This document shows, in pieces, positions 27,187 to 36,040 of a stretch of DNA of 64,000 nucleotides (positions are counted from its first letter, which is position 1; every line of letters begins with the position of its first letter). The notes under the pieces are model-generated. The model searched no databases and had not been told where the DNA came from. It saw only the letters and a program-made list of their open reading frames with translations. A program made the translations under genes and the position numbers. This stretch comes from JBMNCQ01 sp049366715 (lineage in GTDB: Bacteria > Bacillota > Peptococcia > Peptococcales > BICA1-8), in the NCBI GenBank assembly GCA_049366715.1, contig JBMNCQ010000010.1, positions 1 through 64,000 of the forward strand, read 5' to 3'.

Positions 27187-27983
27187 TTATAAATGTAAGT
27201 CCTTTATTTTATAATACGCATAAGTTAGATAGGTTAGCCCTGCAACCAACAAAGCAGACAGGATCAGATAGACCACGTCAAGCCCTTCAGCCCCAAGCAA
27301 ATTTTTCGCATCATAATATTTAAAGGGCGTGAGGTACTTTAATTTTTCTATCCCGGTGTTGATATCTATTGCGATAGACAGCATAAAGGTGCTTAAAAGT
27401 ATTCCGGCAGCCCTGGATACGGATGTTCCGGGATTTTTACCTATTGCTGCTACCGCCGCTCCGGTAACTAAAAATTCAGCTGTAAAATAAGCATCCCGGC
27501 CATCAGGATTATCATGTCCCGCATCACTTTCTCACTCCTGCTGTACTTTTGAACCATCATAACAGAGGAAGTTAAGGTTGCCAGATTAAATAGTAAGATG
27601 TTTACCAAAGCTGCCCCCAGTTTGGCCGTTATAATTTTACTTCTGGAGATCGGTTTTACAAATAGAAACTCCGCTGTTTTATCCCGTTCTTCCTTGGAGA
27701 TGATAATAGCCCCCAGCATTGCGGCATGAATAGCTGCCATAACGGCCAGGTAAACAAAGAGTACGCCGTAATAACCGCCGACCGTAGCTAAGTCAAAAGA
27801 ACCCAGGCCCCAGACAGCTTTTAAAGATTCAGGCATTTGAGCCAGTAAATCATTCATAGATTGACCTGAGGCTGATAATCCGGCATATTTACCCATACCA
27901 CCGACAACCAGCAGGCATACTCCGCTACTCCAGATGATCAGGGACTTCAGATTAGCTTTAAGCTCTCTAAGGAACACATTCAT
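27187..27983 (-). pseudogene. ABC-2 permease broken by a frameshift in an A5 run
   Basis: Two adjoining reading frames make up one permease of about 265 residues, close to the intact paralogue upstream. The first (27468-27983, 171 aa) stops with a TAG inside the run of five A at 27470-27474 (five T in the coding strand). One extra T there would read Gln-Leu-Asn-Phe-Leu-Val-Thr and join the frame to the C-terminal part ending at 27187. The paralogue has IQLIFLALG at this point. This is either a recent mutation or an assembly or sequencing error. If real, the transporter could still work with the intact permease alone. Confidence 0.85.
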
Positions 27984-28022
27984 ATTTTAACCTCCCCGTT
28001 AATACGTGCTTAACATTCCCCC

Positions 28023-28841
28023 TTATACCGCCGGAATATCTTTTTTGTTATAAATAAAATAACTGGCCGTAAGGGCTGCAGTAATAAAACTGAGCGCTGC
28101 AACAATAAAGGAAGTTTCGTAACCGGCATGCTGGGCAATATAATTTACTTCAAAATATTTAAAAGGCGTAATATACCGCAAAGCATCATCTCCGGTAGTA
28201 GCTGCCAGAGCACCGATCATAAAAAATGCAAATACTGTTCCCAGGGAGATTGGCAGCACTGCTTTAAGCTTCGGAATCACAACGGAAATGATTAACCCCA
28301 AAGCCAAAAAAATCAACTGGATATAAAATAAGGTCAGAGAAATCAGGAGAAATATTTTCAGACTAAATTCTTGTGTTGCTACTAAGGATGCAATCGTGAT
28401 TGCCCCCGCCAGATAGCCCACATTTGTAAGCACTAATGAGCTTAAAGCGGCCAGAAGTTTGGCAGTCAGCACCTGGCTGCGGGTAACAGGTTTCGTTAAC
28501 AGAAAATCTGCCGTTTTTTCCCGCACTTCCCGGGATACGATGGATACACCTAAATTCATGGCTTGAATTGCCCCCACCAGGGAAATATAGAGAAAACCAT
28601 AAGAATAAAATCCGATAATTGAACCTATATTTTCGACAGCAAGGCCTAAGGCTATTCTTACTGCCTCCGGGAAACCTTCCATTAGTTTTTTAAATTCCCC
28701 GGCTTCCTTGGAAATAGACGGGAATAGCGTAAAAAAAAGTACCACCAGCCCGATTAAGGACAGCGTCCAGATAATCGTAGATTTTCTATAAGCTTTCAAT
28801 TCATGCCGGAAAATATTCACGGTTTTACGCCTCCCGCTCAT
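28023..28841 (-). CDS. ABC-2 type transporter permease
   Basis: A 272-residue membrane subunit with about six helices, of the type pairing with a single ATPase (opens with FRHELKAYRKSTIIW; a KTADFLLTKPVTRSQ segment is shared with the broken paralogue as KTAEFLFVKPISRSK). It overlaps the ATPase gene upstream by 17 bp, so translation is probably coupled. The two permeases together would form a heterodimer, as in exporters of antimicrobial peptides or drugs. The GTG codon for VNIFRHE is another possible start. The substrate is unknown. Confidence 0.88.
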   Translation of the reverse strand: MSGRRKTVNIFRHELKAYRKSTIIWTLSLIGLVVLFFTLFPSISKEAGEFKKLMEGFPEAVRIALGLAVENIGSIIGFYSYGFLYISLVGAIQAMNLGVSIVSREVREKTADFLLTKPVTRSQVLTAKLLAALSSLVLTNVGYLAGAITIASLVATQEFSLKIFLLISLTLFYIQLIFLALGLIISVVIPKLKAVLPISLGTVFAFFMIGALAATTGDDALRYITPFKYFEVNYIAQHAGYETSFIVAALSFITAALTASYFIYNKKDIPAV

Positions 28842-29709
28842 AATAATGCATAAATATCTCCTCCAGATTTGGTTCCTCTACCCAAAGATTTACAATCTCT
28901 ATTTGAGAAATCTTCTGCATAATGGAATTAATATTACCTCTAAACAAAAAGCTTACCAGGTTATTCTTTACCTCCAGGTCGCTGACACCGGAAATATTAA
29001 AATAATCCCCGCCTAACCCGGTCCTTGCTTCGATTCGGAATTTCTTGTAATTATTTTCTTTTAAAGTACTGATTTTTTCGACCTTAATGACCCGGCCTTC
29101 TTTTATAATGGCCACACGGTTGCATAATCTCTGCACCTCACTCAAAATATGGGAAGAGAACAGAATAGTGGCTCCTTTTTTATTTTCAGCCGCTAATAAA
29201 TCAAAGAACTTATGCTGTATAAGGGGGTCTAGCCCACTGGTAGGCTCATCCAGGATAATCAGTTTTGGTTCATGGAGCAGACCCTGTACAATGCCGACTT
29301 TCTTTTTATTTCCTAAAGATAAATCCTCAACTTTTCTCTTTAAATCCAGGTTCATAATTTCGGCTAATTCATGAATTTTTTTGCTGCAGTCTTTTTTATA
29401 AAAACCGGCGGAATATTGTAGAAGATCCATCACTTTCATTTTGTCATAATAAAAAACTTCTGCCGGCAGATAACCGATATCCTTCTTAATTTCCGGAGCA
29501 AACCGGATACAATCTTTACCGAAAATTGTGGCACTGCCCCTTGTGGGGTAAATTAGAGCCAAAAGAGTCCTAATGGTTGTGGACTTTCCGGCCCCGTTGG
29601 GACCGATAAATCCGAAAATTTCTCCCTCTTCAACATGAAAATTTACATCAATAATGCCCCGTGCCTGTCCATAATACTTGGTTAAATTCTTTAACTCGAT
29701 AATATTCAC
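28825..29709 (-). CDS. ABC-2 transporter ATP-binding subunit
   Basis: A 294-residue ATPase. Walker A is GPNGAGKST, the signature LSLGN differs from the usual LSGGQ, and Walker B is LIILDEPTSGLDP with the switch His in LFSSHIL. The LSLGNKKKVGIV form of the signature occurs in a known subgroup of export ATPases and is probably active. The first gene of a three-gene operon (ATPase, permease, broken permease). No regulator gene is next to it; the divergent two-component system downstream may be the control. Confidence 0.92.
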   Translation of the reverse strand: MNIIELKNLTKYYGQARGIIDVNFHVEEGEIFGFIGPNGAGKSTTIRTLLALIYPTRGSATIFGKDCIRFAPEIKKDIGYLPAEVFYYDKMKVMDLLQYSAGFYKKDCSKKIHELAEIMNLDLKRKVEDLSLGNKKKVGIVQGLLHEPKLIILDEPTSGLDPLIQHKFFDLLAAENKKGATILFSSHILSEVQRLCNRVAIIKEGRVIKVEKISTLKENNYKKFRIEARTGLGGDYFNISGVSDLEVKNNLVSFLFRGNINSIMQKISQIEIVNLWVEEPNLEEIFMHYYEREA

Positions 29710-29737
29710 TGCAAGCCCCCTTCTCTAAAGGTGGAAG

Positions 29738-29947
29738 TTAGAAGCCGGTGTATCCCGGACTTTTAATATTTTTTACATAGTTCGCAGTGAATATCCATTG
29801 CCGATATATTGCAAAACCATCAAAAAGAGGGAAGACTTCTTCACCTTTTCTTACAAGCAGAACCCATTGGTGGTCTGTATCCCAATCCCATCCGGCCATC
29901 GCGAGGGATTTGCGCAGAGGTCTATAATTCAATGCTTTCCTGACCAC
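29738..29947 (-). CDS. Hypothetical small protein of 69 residues
   Basis: A short frame with a natural-looking composition, rich in aromatic residues (AGWDWDTDHQWVLLV, FAIYRQWIFTANYV). It overlaps the last 19 bases of the TetR gene, so coupled translation is possible, but no good ribosome binding site was found. I do not recognise it. It could be a gene remnant or chance. Confidence 0.35.
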   Translation of the reverse strand: MVRKALNYRPLRKSLAMAGWDWDTDHQWVLLVRKGEEVFPLFDGFAIYRQWIFTANYVKNIKSPGYTGF

Positions 29948-30597
29948 CGGGGTTTGTCCTGCTCTAGCACGCCATATTTGATAATGTTATTAAAAAAATC
30001 CATCTCTGCAATAAATTCCTGAAAACTTTCATTTGCGCCCTGTACTTTATATTTTTCAAAATATTTGGCGCCGAGCTGTTCTAAAATAAAAGCGCTTACC
30101 TCTATCACTTTCTCCGGAGCCATACGTAGCGGGAGCTTTTCAAGCAACTTTTTGTCGTACAGAAAATCCTGCATTGATTTTTCCTTATATCTTGCCATAT
30201 ATTTCTTATTCAAGGCCGCAATTTCTTCTGATACTTCCGCAGGCGGCATCAGCAGCGCTTTCGTCGCAAACTCCGTTTCCAGAGGATAGTCCAAGGCAAT
30301 CCGGTATTTGATCATCATCATTTTTTTAATCCGCTCGAAATAATCCTCTTCGCGCAACTTCTCCATTGCCAGCCGGCTTTTTCGCTCCAGCATGTCTCTG
30401 GTATGCTCGGTGAGATATAAAAACAGTCCTTTTTTATTCTTGAAGTAATGAAAGAGGATGCCTTTGGAGATGCCCGCACGGCTCGTTATCGTATCAGTCA
30501 AGGCTTTATAATACCCATTTCGGACAAACTCCTCCATACTAATCCTTATGATCAGATTCCTTTTTTCCTCGGAAAGTTTTTCAAAACTGCTGTACAC
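29929..30597 (-). CDS. TetR/AcrR-family regulator of the adjacent ABC operon
   Basis: A 222-residue repressor. Residues 8-60 are the TetR helix-turn-helix (RAGISKGILFHYFKNKKGLF), and the rest is the variable ligand-binding part. It is the last gene of an operon with two permeases and an ATPase, overlapping the permease gene before it by 1 bp. Two copies of TTGACT-N4-AGTCAA at 33119-33171, straddling the operon promoter, are the probable operators, so autoregulation is expected. The inducer is unknown. Confidence 0.92.
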   Translation of the reverse strand: MYSSFEKLSEEKRNLIIRISMEEFVRNGYYKALTDTITSRAGISKGILFHYFKNKKGLFLYLTEHTRDMLERKSRLAMEKLREEDYFERIKKMMMIKYRIALDYPLETEFATKALLMPPAEVSEEIAALNKKYMARYKEKSMQDFLYDKKLLEKLPLRMAPEKVIEVSAFILEQLGAKYFEKYKVQGANESFQEFIAEMDFFNNIIKYGVLEQDKPRWSGKH

Positions 30598-31550
30598 TAA
30601 GCATCACTCCTTTTTCTACCGTACGGCGACCGGTACCATGTGAATATTATAATCAAGGAACCGACAATAACTGCCGCGCTAAGGGCAATTAGATATTGCC
30701 ATGAAACCGCACCGTTATAGATGCTGTATATGAACTGTAAAAGCCAATAAAAAGGGGTGACCAGTGCAATCTTATGCAGGATGCCGCCGAAGATGAGACC
30801 TGCGCTAGGCGGCAGGATCATTACAAACAGGGCAACCGGTTTTAATACGGCAATTGCCTGTGATTGATTCTCAGAAGCATAGGCAACGAGTATCATAAGA
30901 ATCGAGCCAAGCCCCATGCCCAAAATATAGAGTATTGCCAGGGTCCAAAAATCTGCCGGCGTTTTTAAGATCCAAACGCTGAAGATAAACGCAACAGCGC
31001 CGAGTACGGAGGACACAAGTAGTTTAGCGCCGACCGGATAAAGGTCAGGGGAAGGTTCCGTTTTATAAAGATCAACGGTATTGTATTCCCGCTCCTCCAC
31101 AAGCTTCAAGATCAGGGCTGTGGCTCCCGTAAATGCCGCAAAAAGCGCAAAACTCAAAATTTTTCGCTTTGTCTCCTCAGGCATTTTTTCCATATTCTCC
31201 GGTGCGTTTCCCACGGCGATCCTTTCAGCCGCCGCAGTTGCGGCTTCCGATTCACGCCCGTCCGTAACAATTTTTTCACCGCTGATTCCGATTGCAAAAT
31301 CAATGTCCTCCACCCTTTTTATCATGCTCTCATCATCCGGCACACGAACTACTGTCACCTCTTCGGGCACCGCCCTTTGGTCCCCTTCAAGCAGCACAAT
31401 CTTGGGCGTCTCCGAATAAACGTTCGTAAGCGCCACCCCGGCCAAGGAGGTCAAAACAGGCAGGATGATCAGTAACAGAAAAAACATATTCCTCTTGGCA
31501 AGCTTAAACTCCTTTAAGCAATAGACCCCAAACATCAACTTCGCCTCCAT
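30597..31550 (-). CDS. ABC-2 type transporter permease with large outer domain
   Basis: A 317-residue membrane subunit. One N-terminal helix (about 15-37) is followed by an outer domain of about 95 residues (VYSETPKIVLLEGDQ region), then about five helices (about 140-310). This layout matches permeases that work as heterodimers with a shorter partner; here that partner is the 232-residue permease encoded directly upstream with a 1-bp overlap. In the TetR-controlled operon, export of a toxic compound is the likely role. Confidence 0.88.
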   Translation of the reverse strand: MEAKLMFGVYCLKEFKLAKRNMFFLLLIILPVLTSLAGVALTNVYSETPKIVLLEGDQRAVPEEVTVVRVPDDESMIKRVEDIDFAIGISGEKIVTDGRESEAATAAAERIAVGNAPENMEKMPEETKRKILSFALFAAFTGATALILKLVEEREYNTVDLYKTEPSPDLYPVGAKLLVSSVLGAVAFIFSVWILKTPADFWTLAILYILGMGLGSILMILVAYASENQSQAIAVLKPVALFVMILPPSAGLIFGGILHKIALVTPFYWLLQFIYSIYNGAVSWQYLIALSAAVIVGSLIIIFTWYRSPYGRKRSDA

Positions 31551-32248
31551 TATAACAGAAATCCGTTTTTGTACGTAAGCTTATAAAACAATGTGACACA
31601 TGTAAGATAAAAGGCGACGGCAATGATGGTAAGCGCCACCAGATCAAACTGCATAGCCCCTCCTGCTATCGGATAAAACAGGTCGTAGTACCCCCGTATC
31701 AGTTCATTAAACGGATTGAACGGAATTTTGGGGATATTCCACATCGGCAAGGCCATCCGGCATAATACGATAATGGACAGCACATTGAAAAAGCTGCCGA
31801 TACCGAGGATATAAAACTGATTCTTTATGAATATCGCGGTGACGAGGGCAAGCCCCATCATTACCAGAACGACAAGTAAAGTTAGATATATAAATTCGGC
31901 CGTCTGAACATTTAAAAGGTTTGTTGACCGTAGCAGAAGTGCCATAATACCCATCGAAACGAGGACAAGCAGGTGCTTTCCGCGCAAGTAGCCGGACAGG
32001 CCTCTGCTCGTCCGCATAACCTGGATCATATTCGTCTCCTTATCCTCCGCAATGGGCAGGGCGGTAAGCCAGAACGTCATGTCAAGCATCAGCGTTATGA
32101 TGAAGACCGCGATCAAGCCGCCCCATTTCATCATGAAACCGGGAAAAATCAGGTTAGCTGCGTTATACAAGAGCACATAGACCAACAACTGACCGAAAAT
32201 CGGTTTGGTCAGGCTGCCGCGCATGAGCTTCACAAACTCTTCTCTCAT
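31550..32248 (-). CDS. ABC-2 type transporter permease, short partner
   Basis: A 232-residue membrane protein with about six helices (NAANLIFPGFMMKWGGL, then FWLTALPIAEDKETN and several hydrophobic stretches). It has no large outer domain. It lies 2 bp after the ATPase gene and overlaps the next permease by 1 bp, so the three are probably made together. It should form the membrane part of the exporter with the larger permease. Confidence 0.85.
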   Translation of the reverse strand: MREEFVKLMRGSLTKPIFGQLLVYVLLYNAANLIFPGFMMKWGGLIAVFIITLMLDMTFWLTALPIAEDKETNMIQVMRTSRGLSGYLRGKHLLVLVSMGIMALLLRSTNLLNVQTAEFIYLTLLVVLVMMGLALVTAIFIKNQFYILGIGSFFNVLSIIVLCRMALPMWNIPKIPFNPFNELIRGYYDLFYPIAGGAMQFDLVALTIIAVAFYLTCVTLFYKLTYKNGFLL

Positions 32249-32250
32249 TT

Positions 32251-33096
32251 TCAGTCACCTTCCTTTAGTCCGCGGCCCACAACCTTAATAAAGATATCCT
32301 CCAGGGTTGCCTCCTGGCTGTGGACGCTGTCCCACCGGTCCTGTTCCATCAGCTTTAACAATTCCTCTTTGTTTTTTCTGTCGATCTTTACGGTATCGTC
32401 GCTGACTCGAAACAGGATTTGGCTTTCCCCATAGCGTTTTTTATAGGATTCAGGAGTGCCGACTTCCACGATCTTTCCGCTGTTGAAAAAAGCAATTCTA
32501 TCGCAAAGCTGTTCCGCTTCATGCATGTCATGAGTGGTTACAAACAGCGTCGTACCATTTTTGTTTAACTCTTTTAACACCCTGCGCACATAGGCGGCAA
32601 TATCCGGGTCCATGCCGCTTGTGGGCTCGTCGAGAAACAAGATCTGCGGCTTTGTAACTAACGCTCTTGCAAGCACAAGACGGGTTTTCATGCCTTTTGA
32701 ATACTGTGCTGCGAACTTATCGCGGGCGTCGAGAATATCCAGCATCTTCATCACTTCTTCGATTTCCTTTTTTCCGACCCCATACAGCTTTGCATGATAA
32801 TAGAGGTTTTCAAATCCGGTCAATGTAGGGTAAAGCACATCGTTTTCAAAAGCAATTCCGATCCTGCGCATAAACTTATAGTCAGCTTTCGCCATATCCT
32901 GCCCCAGAATGAAGACTCTGTCCGCCTCCGGCACCAGAAGGCGCGTCAGGAGCTTAATCGTCGTTGATTTCCCTGCACCGCTTGGACCTAAAAAACCAAA
33001 TACCTCTCCCTCTTTAACGTCAAATGAAATGTCGTCAACCGCATTGACCTTTCTGTCATAGGAAAAAATCAAATGTTTGACTTCGATCGCTTGCAT
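32251..33096 (-). CDS. ABC transporter ATP-binding subunit
   Basis: A 281-residue ATPase, first gene of the TetR-controlled operon. Walker A is GPSGAGKST, the signature is YSKGMKTR (a frequent variant in exporters), and Walker B is ILFLDEPTSGMDP with the switch His in VTTHDMHE. ATG 33096 follows an AGGAGG at 33105-33110. It powers the two permeases encoded directly after it. Confidence 0.93.
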   Translation of the reverse strand: MQAIEVKHLIFSYDRKVNAVDDISFDVKEGEVFGFLGPSGAGKSTTIKLLTRLLVPEADRVFILGQDMAKADYKFMRRIGIAFENDVLYPTLTGFENLYYHAKLYGVGKKEIEEVMKMLDILDARDKFAAQYSKGMKTRLVLARALVTKPQILFLDEPTSGMDPDIAAYVRRVLKELNKNGTTLFVTTHDMHEAEQLCDRIAFFNSGKIVEVGTPESYKKRYGESQILFRVSDDTVKIDRKNKEELLKLMEQDRWDSVHSQEATLEDIFIKVVGRGLKEGD

Positions 33097-33118
33097 AATT
33101 GATTCCTCCTGATATATT

Positions 33119-33171
33119 CAAATTGACTTTTCAGTCAATTTGAATATATCATACTTTGACTAACTAGTCAA
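33119..33171 (-). promoter_or_regulatory. Promoter with two TetR-type operators
   Basis: On the minus strand a -35 TTGACT (33166-33171) and a -10 TATATT (33143-33148) are 17 bp apart. Two operators have the same core TTGACT-N4-AGTCAA: one at 33156-33171 that contains the -35, and one at 33119-33142 extended to a perfect 10-bp inverted repeat around the start of transcription. Binding by the TetR protein of the operon at either copy would block the promoter. Confidence 0.8.
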
Positions 33172-33300
33172 TTTTTTTTAAAATCATTTGCTATTTAGCT
33201 CCCGCTCATCTCTATAGAATGTAATTTCTCTTTATGGTGTAAAAATATAGACATTTATATTATTACCGCTGCCCAGTCGTCTTTCCATTGAAGAACCCCT

Positions 33301-33581
33301 AAGCTCGAAAAAGCTCCGGAATCTTCTCTGCTTGATGCAGTCAAATCCATCGGGCTTTTAGTCGTCTGCACATTGATCGGATTATGGTTTTCTCCCGGGG
33401 TCTGAATGTATCAAACATCATTACGGGCGTCCTGTTAAATGCCATCATGACAAGCGGCAGAATATACAGCGTGGCAGCTTCTGCTTTGAGCGTGCTTGTA
33501 TTCAATTTTCTTTACCGGGCCCCGCTTTACTTTCCAGGTATATGATCCGGGCTATCCCATAACTTTTATGAGTCTTACATA
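33301..33581 (+). pseudogene. kdpD: Degraded fragment of the sensor kinase gene kdpD
   Basis: Three short frames on the plus strand, joined by frameshifts, spell the membrane part of KdpD. Frame one gives SSLLDAVKSIGLLVVCTL up to a stop near 33404. The next gives NIITGVLLNAIMTSGRIY and then SVAASALSVLVFNF. The last gives FTGPRFTFQVYDPGYPITF, a KdpD hallmark. Both the beginning (sensor and ATP-binding part) and the kinase end are missing, so this is a dead remnant. No other kdp gene is in the window. Confidence 0.8.
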
Positions 33582-33608
33582 AATTCCTATAAAAAGCGGG
33601 CCTGACAA

Positions 33609-33982
33609 TCATATGGAGGCCGCCCTTGCCGCCGCAAGGGATACACCCAAGATTGCATTTGCGCCGAGCTTGATTTGTTTTTTGTGCCGTCCAGTTCGAT
33701 GAGCAGCCGGTCTATTTGCCGTTGATTCAAGACGTCGGTTCCGATCATTTCCGGAGCTATGATTTTAGTCACATTATTCACGACCGTTTGAACGCCTTTA
33801 CCATGGAACCGCTCTTTATGATTATCCCGAAGTTCCATTGCTTCTCTGGTGCCGGTGGAAGCCCCGGAAGGAAGGGCCGCCCGTCCCATGACCCCGTTGT
33901 CCAGTTTGACATCGACTTCAACTGTCGGATTCCCCCGGGAGTCCAGTATCTCTCTCGCCCTTATTAAACTGATTTTTGTCAT
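33609..33982 (-). pseudogene. eno: Truncated, frameshifted enolase gene fragment
   Basis: The first about 115 residues match enolase (ISLIRAREILDSRGNPTVEV, then ALPSGASTGTREAMELRD). After GTKNKS a one-base loss moves the frame; the other frame continues KLGANAILGVSLAAARAAS, as in enolase, and then stops. The remaining about 300 residues are absent. The start still has an AGGAGAGG site, so a short product might be made, but it lacks the whole catalytic barrel. A functional enolase must be elsewhere. Confidence 0.88.
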
Positions 33983-34219
33983 TTTTACCCTCTCCTGCGA
34001 TATTTATTTACAATATTAAGTATTGCACATTTACACTCAATGGAGCCACCGGATTAGTTAACGCTCATAAAGCGGAGAAATGGAACAGTTAGCCGGGTAT
34101 ATACTGACTATCCCCTCATCAAGACAAAGACACGGGCTGATATTATGTATTTTCTTTATTTTCCCCGGATCTCCCGTCTCAAATACTGCACGATTGCATT
34201 TATATCTGTCTATATAAAA
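33983..34219. other. Intergenic region next to the gene remnants
   Basis: No ORF or clear promoter could be supported. It joins the decayed kdpD and eno pieces to the terminator at 34213-34260. Confidence 0.5.
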
Positions 34220-34260
34220 AAGCTGATAACCCTACGAATACTCGTAGAAGCCATCAGCTT
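34213..34260 (-). terminator. Strong two-part hairpin terminator of the 213-residue membrane protein gene
   Basis: AAGCTGAT pairs with ATCAGCTT and, inside, CTACGA with TCGTAG over a 4-nt loop. On the minus strand the stem runs into six T. It is about 140 bp after the stop of the gene at 34398, separated by a second inverted repeat (AAAACCGGC / GCCGGTTTT). Confidence 0.8.
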
Positions 34261-34397
34261 ATTCAGCAGTTTTGAATTTCTTCAAAGGGAGCTTCATCCC
34301 TTTGTGTTATACTAGCACAAAACCGGCCCAAATTCAATCCGGATGTTGGATAAACGATTACTGCCGGTTTTGAATATCTGATTATGATTTATTTCAC

Positions 34398-35039
34398 TTA
34401 AGATGGTTTACAGTTACCCATTTTTTTCCGGGCGGCGAAAACAGCTTCAATCAAAACCTCAAATCCCGCAGCAAATATGAACACGATCCATGCATACCGC
34501 CACCCCCAGGTGAAACCTAATAATAAGAAGCTTGCAAAGGTCAATATCCATAAGGCACCGGAAATATTGCCCCTTACCATCATTGAACGTGGGTTACTGT
34601 AATATTCTATCCATTGTTTCTGCCAGTGCGTATCCATTTTACTTCTGCTTTTTTCAGTAAGTCCCAGATATACAAAAACGATCACTGAAAGTATCACAAA
34701 GGGCATTGCGGCTGCCAATACTTCAAAAAGTTCATTCCCTCTTAAATATACTAACCCCGACGAAAAAAATCCGCCCAACAACACCGCCGTGGCTAAACTA
34801 TAGGCCAGTGCTCTCTTCCAATTCATCCCGTAATCATAGGCCGTTTCCTGAGTCAGGCCAAGATAAACAAACAGTGCAACGGAAACAATAAAAAAGGGCA
34901 TTAAAGTCCCTGCGGCGGCTAATAAACCTTTTTCATGAAGATAAACAATTCCTGCAGTCATAACTCCAAACAAGAGAATTGCGGATGCCGCAACATATCC
35001 TATTACATGTTTTTCATCCAGGGTTTGCTTTTTCCACAT
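34398..35039 (-). CDS. Hypothetical six-helix membrane protein
   Basis: A 213-residue membrane protein of unknown function. It has about six hydrophobic helices arranged in a repeat: two similar halves each contain a segment like VSVALFVYLGLTQETAYDYG and LSVIVFVYLGLTEKSRSKM, so an internal duplication of about 75 residues is visible. The C-terminal part (about 150-205) has two more helices. The start is the ATG at 35039. The TetR gene on the same strand lies about 120 bp upstream. No known family was recognised. Confidence 0.7.
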   Translation of the reverse strand: MWKKQTLDEKHVIGYVAASAILLFGVMTAGIVYLHEKGLLAAAGTLMPFFIVSVALFVYLGLTQETAYDYGMNWKRALAYSLATAVLLGGFFSSGLVYLRGNELFEVLAAAMPFVILSVIVFVYLGLTEKSRSKMDTHWQKQWIEYYSNPRSMMVRGNISGALWILTFASFLLLGFTWGWRYAWIVFIFAAGFEVLIEAVFAARKKMGNCKPS

Positions 35040-35157
35040 ATCTTCATTAATTTTGGCCTCCGCTGCTTTTCTTAAATTCTCCCTTCATTCACTCATCATG
35101 CTGATTATTGAGGTATTTTCGATACTCATAAGATTTATAAAGACTTCCGGCAGCGGG

Positions 35158-35727
35158 TCACCGGGTTTCAGCTCTCTTCATGAAACCGTATTGTAAAAAC
35201 TCCAAAAGCTGCCTGACCGTTTCTTCAAAAGTTAAACCATTGGTAATAATGAATTCAGGATTAACTACTGCCCGGATAGCTGCCAGCACCGCCGTGGTTA
35301 CAATGCGGGGGTCCAGTTCCCTGGTATAGGCCTTATTCCTGTCATTCAGGCATACACGAATAATGTTCTGAACCTTAGCCACGCGGAAATCATCTATTCT
35401 CTTCCAGTAACGGGGATAGTGCTGGCGCAGGTCATCCAATACCAGAGGATTGCTAATGATCTGCCCCCCCTGATAAAATGCGTCGAGAATATATTTAACC
35501 ATTTCATCCGGCGTCCGCTGAACAGCGACTAATTCCTCAATCTTAACCGCCATCCCCGCCATAAATTTGTCCAAGGCGGCTTCAATTATTTCATCTTTAC
35601 TGTGAAAGTACCGATAAAGGGTACGTTTACTTAAACCGGCCTCCGCTGCCAGTTCATCCATAGTCACCCGGTAAAAACCCTTGATCCTGGAAAGTTCCAG
35701 AAAAGCACTGAGAATTCTCTCTTTAAT
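35158..35727 (-). CDS. TetR-family regulator, probable rare ATT start
   Basis: A regulator with a typical TetR helix-turn-helix (MDELAAEAGLSKRTLYRYF). From the first ATG the protein would lack the first about 20 residues of the domain. The frame is open further up (KERILSAFLELSRIKG, then FYRV) and AAGGAGG at 35735-35741 lies 7 nt before an in-frame ATT at 35727. An ATT start, giving 189 residues, is therefore likely; TTG or GTG are not available there. It lies on the same strand as the exporter genes upstream (36232-40150), separated by the tandem repeat. Confidence 0.75.
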   Translation of the reverse strand: MKERILSAFLELSRIKGFYRVTMDELAAEAGLSKRTLYRYFHSKDEIIEAALDKFMAGMAVKIEELVAVQRTPDEMVKYILDAFYQGGQIISNPLVLDDLRQHYPRYWKRIDDFRVAKVQNIIRVCLNDRNKAYTRELDPRIVTTAVLAAIRAVVNPEFIITNGLTFEETVRQLLEFLQYGFMKRAETR

Positions 35728-35763
35728 AATAAAACCTCCTTAAATGGGACAGGGGACACACCT

Positions 35764-36040
35764 GCCGGTGTCCATGATTCATTTTAAGACAGGAATGTCC
35801 CCAACGAATATAGGGGACTCACCTNNNNNNNNNNNNNNNNNNNNNNNNNNNNNNNNNNNNNNNNNNNNNNNNNNNNNNNNNNNNNNNNNNNNNNNNNNNN
35901 NNNNNNNNNNNNNNNNNNNNNNNNGCCGGTGTCCATGATCCATTTCAGGACAGGAATGTCCCCAACAAATATAGGGAACTCACCTGCCGGTGTCCATGAT
36001 CCATTTCAGGACAGGAATGTCCCCAACAAATATAGGGAAC
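35764..36040. repeat. 61-bp tandem repeat interrupted by an assembly gap
   Basis: A 61-bp unit starting GCCGGTGTCCATGATYCATT is seen at 35764-35824, at 35925-35985, and in part at 35986-36040. The first copy differs at a few positions; the other two are nearly identical. Exactly 100 N fill the space between copies one and two. The units contain short inverted pieces (GGGACA / TGTCCC). They do not look like a gene; hits to short ORFs here are artefacts. Confidence 0.85.
35825..35924. other. Scaffold gap of 100 N
   Basis: The standard length of 100 N suggests a gap of unknown true size, probably where extra copies of the 61-bp repeat could not be assembled. Confidence 0.95.

Noticed and set aside
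35764..36040. CRISPR array
   Set aside because: The unit is one 61-bp tandem repeat with no variable spacers and there are no cas genes.
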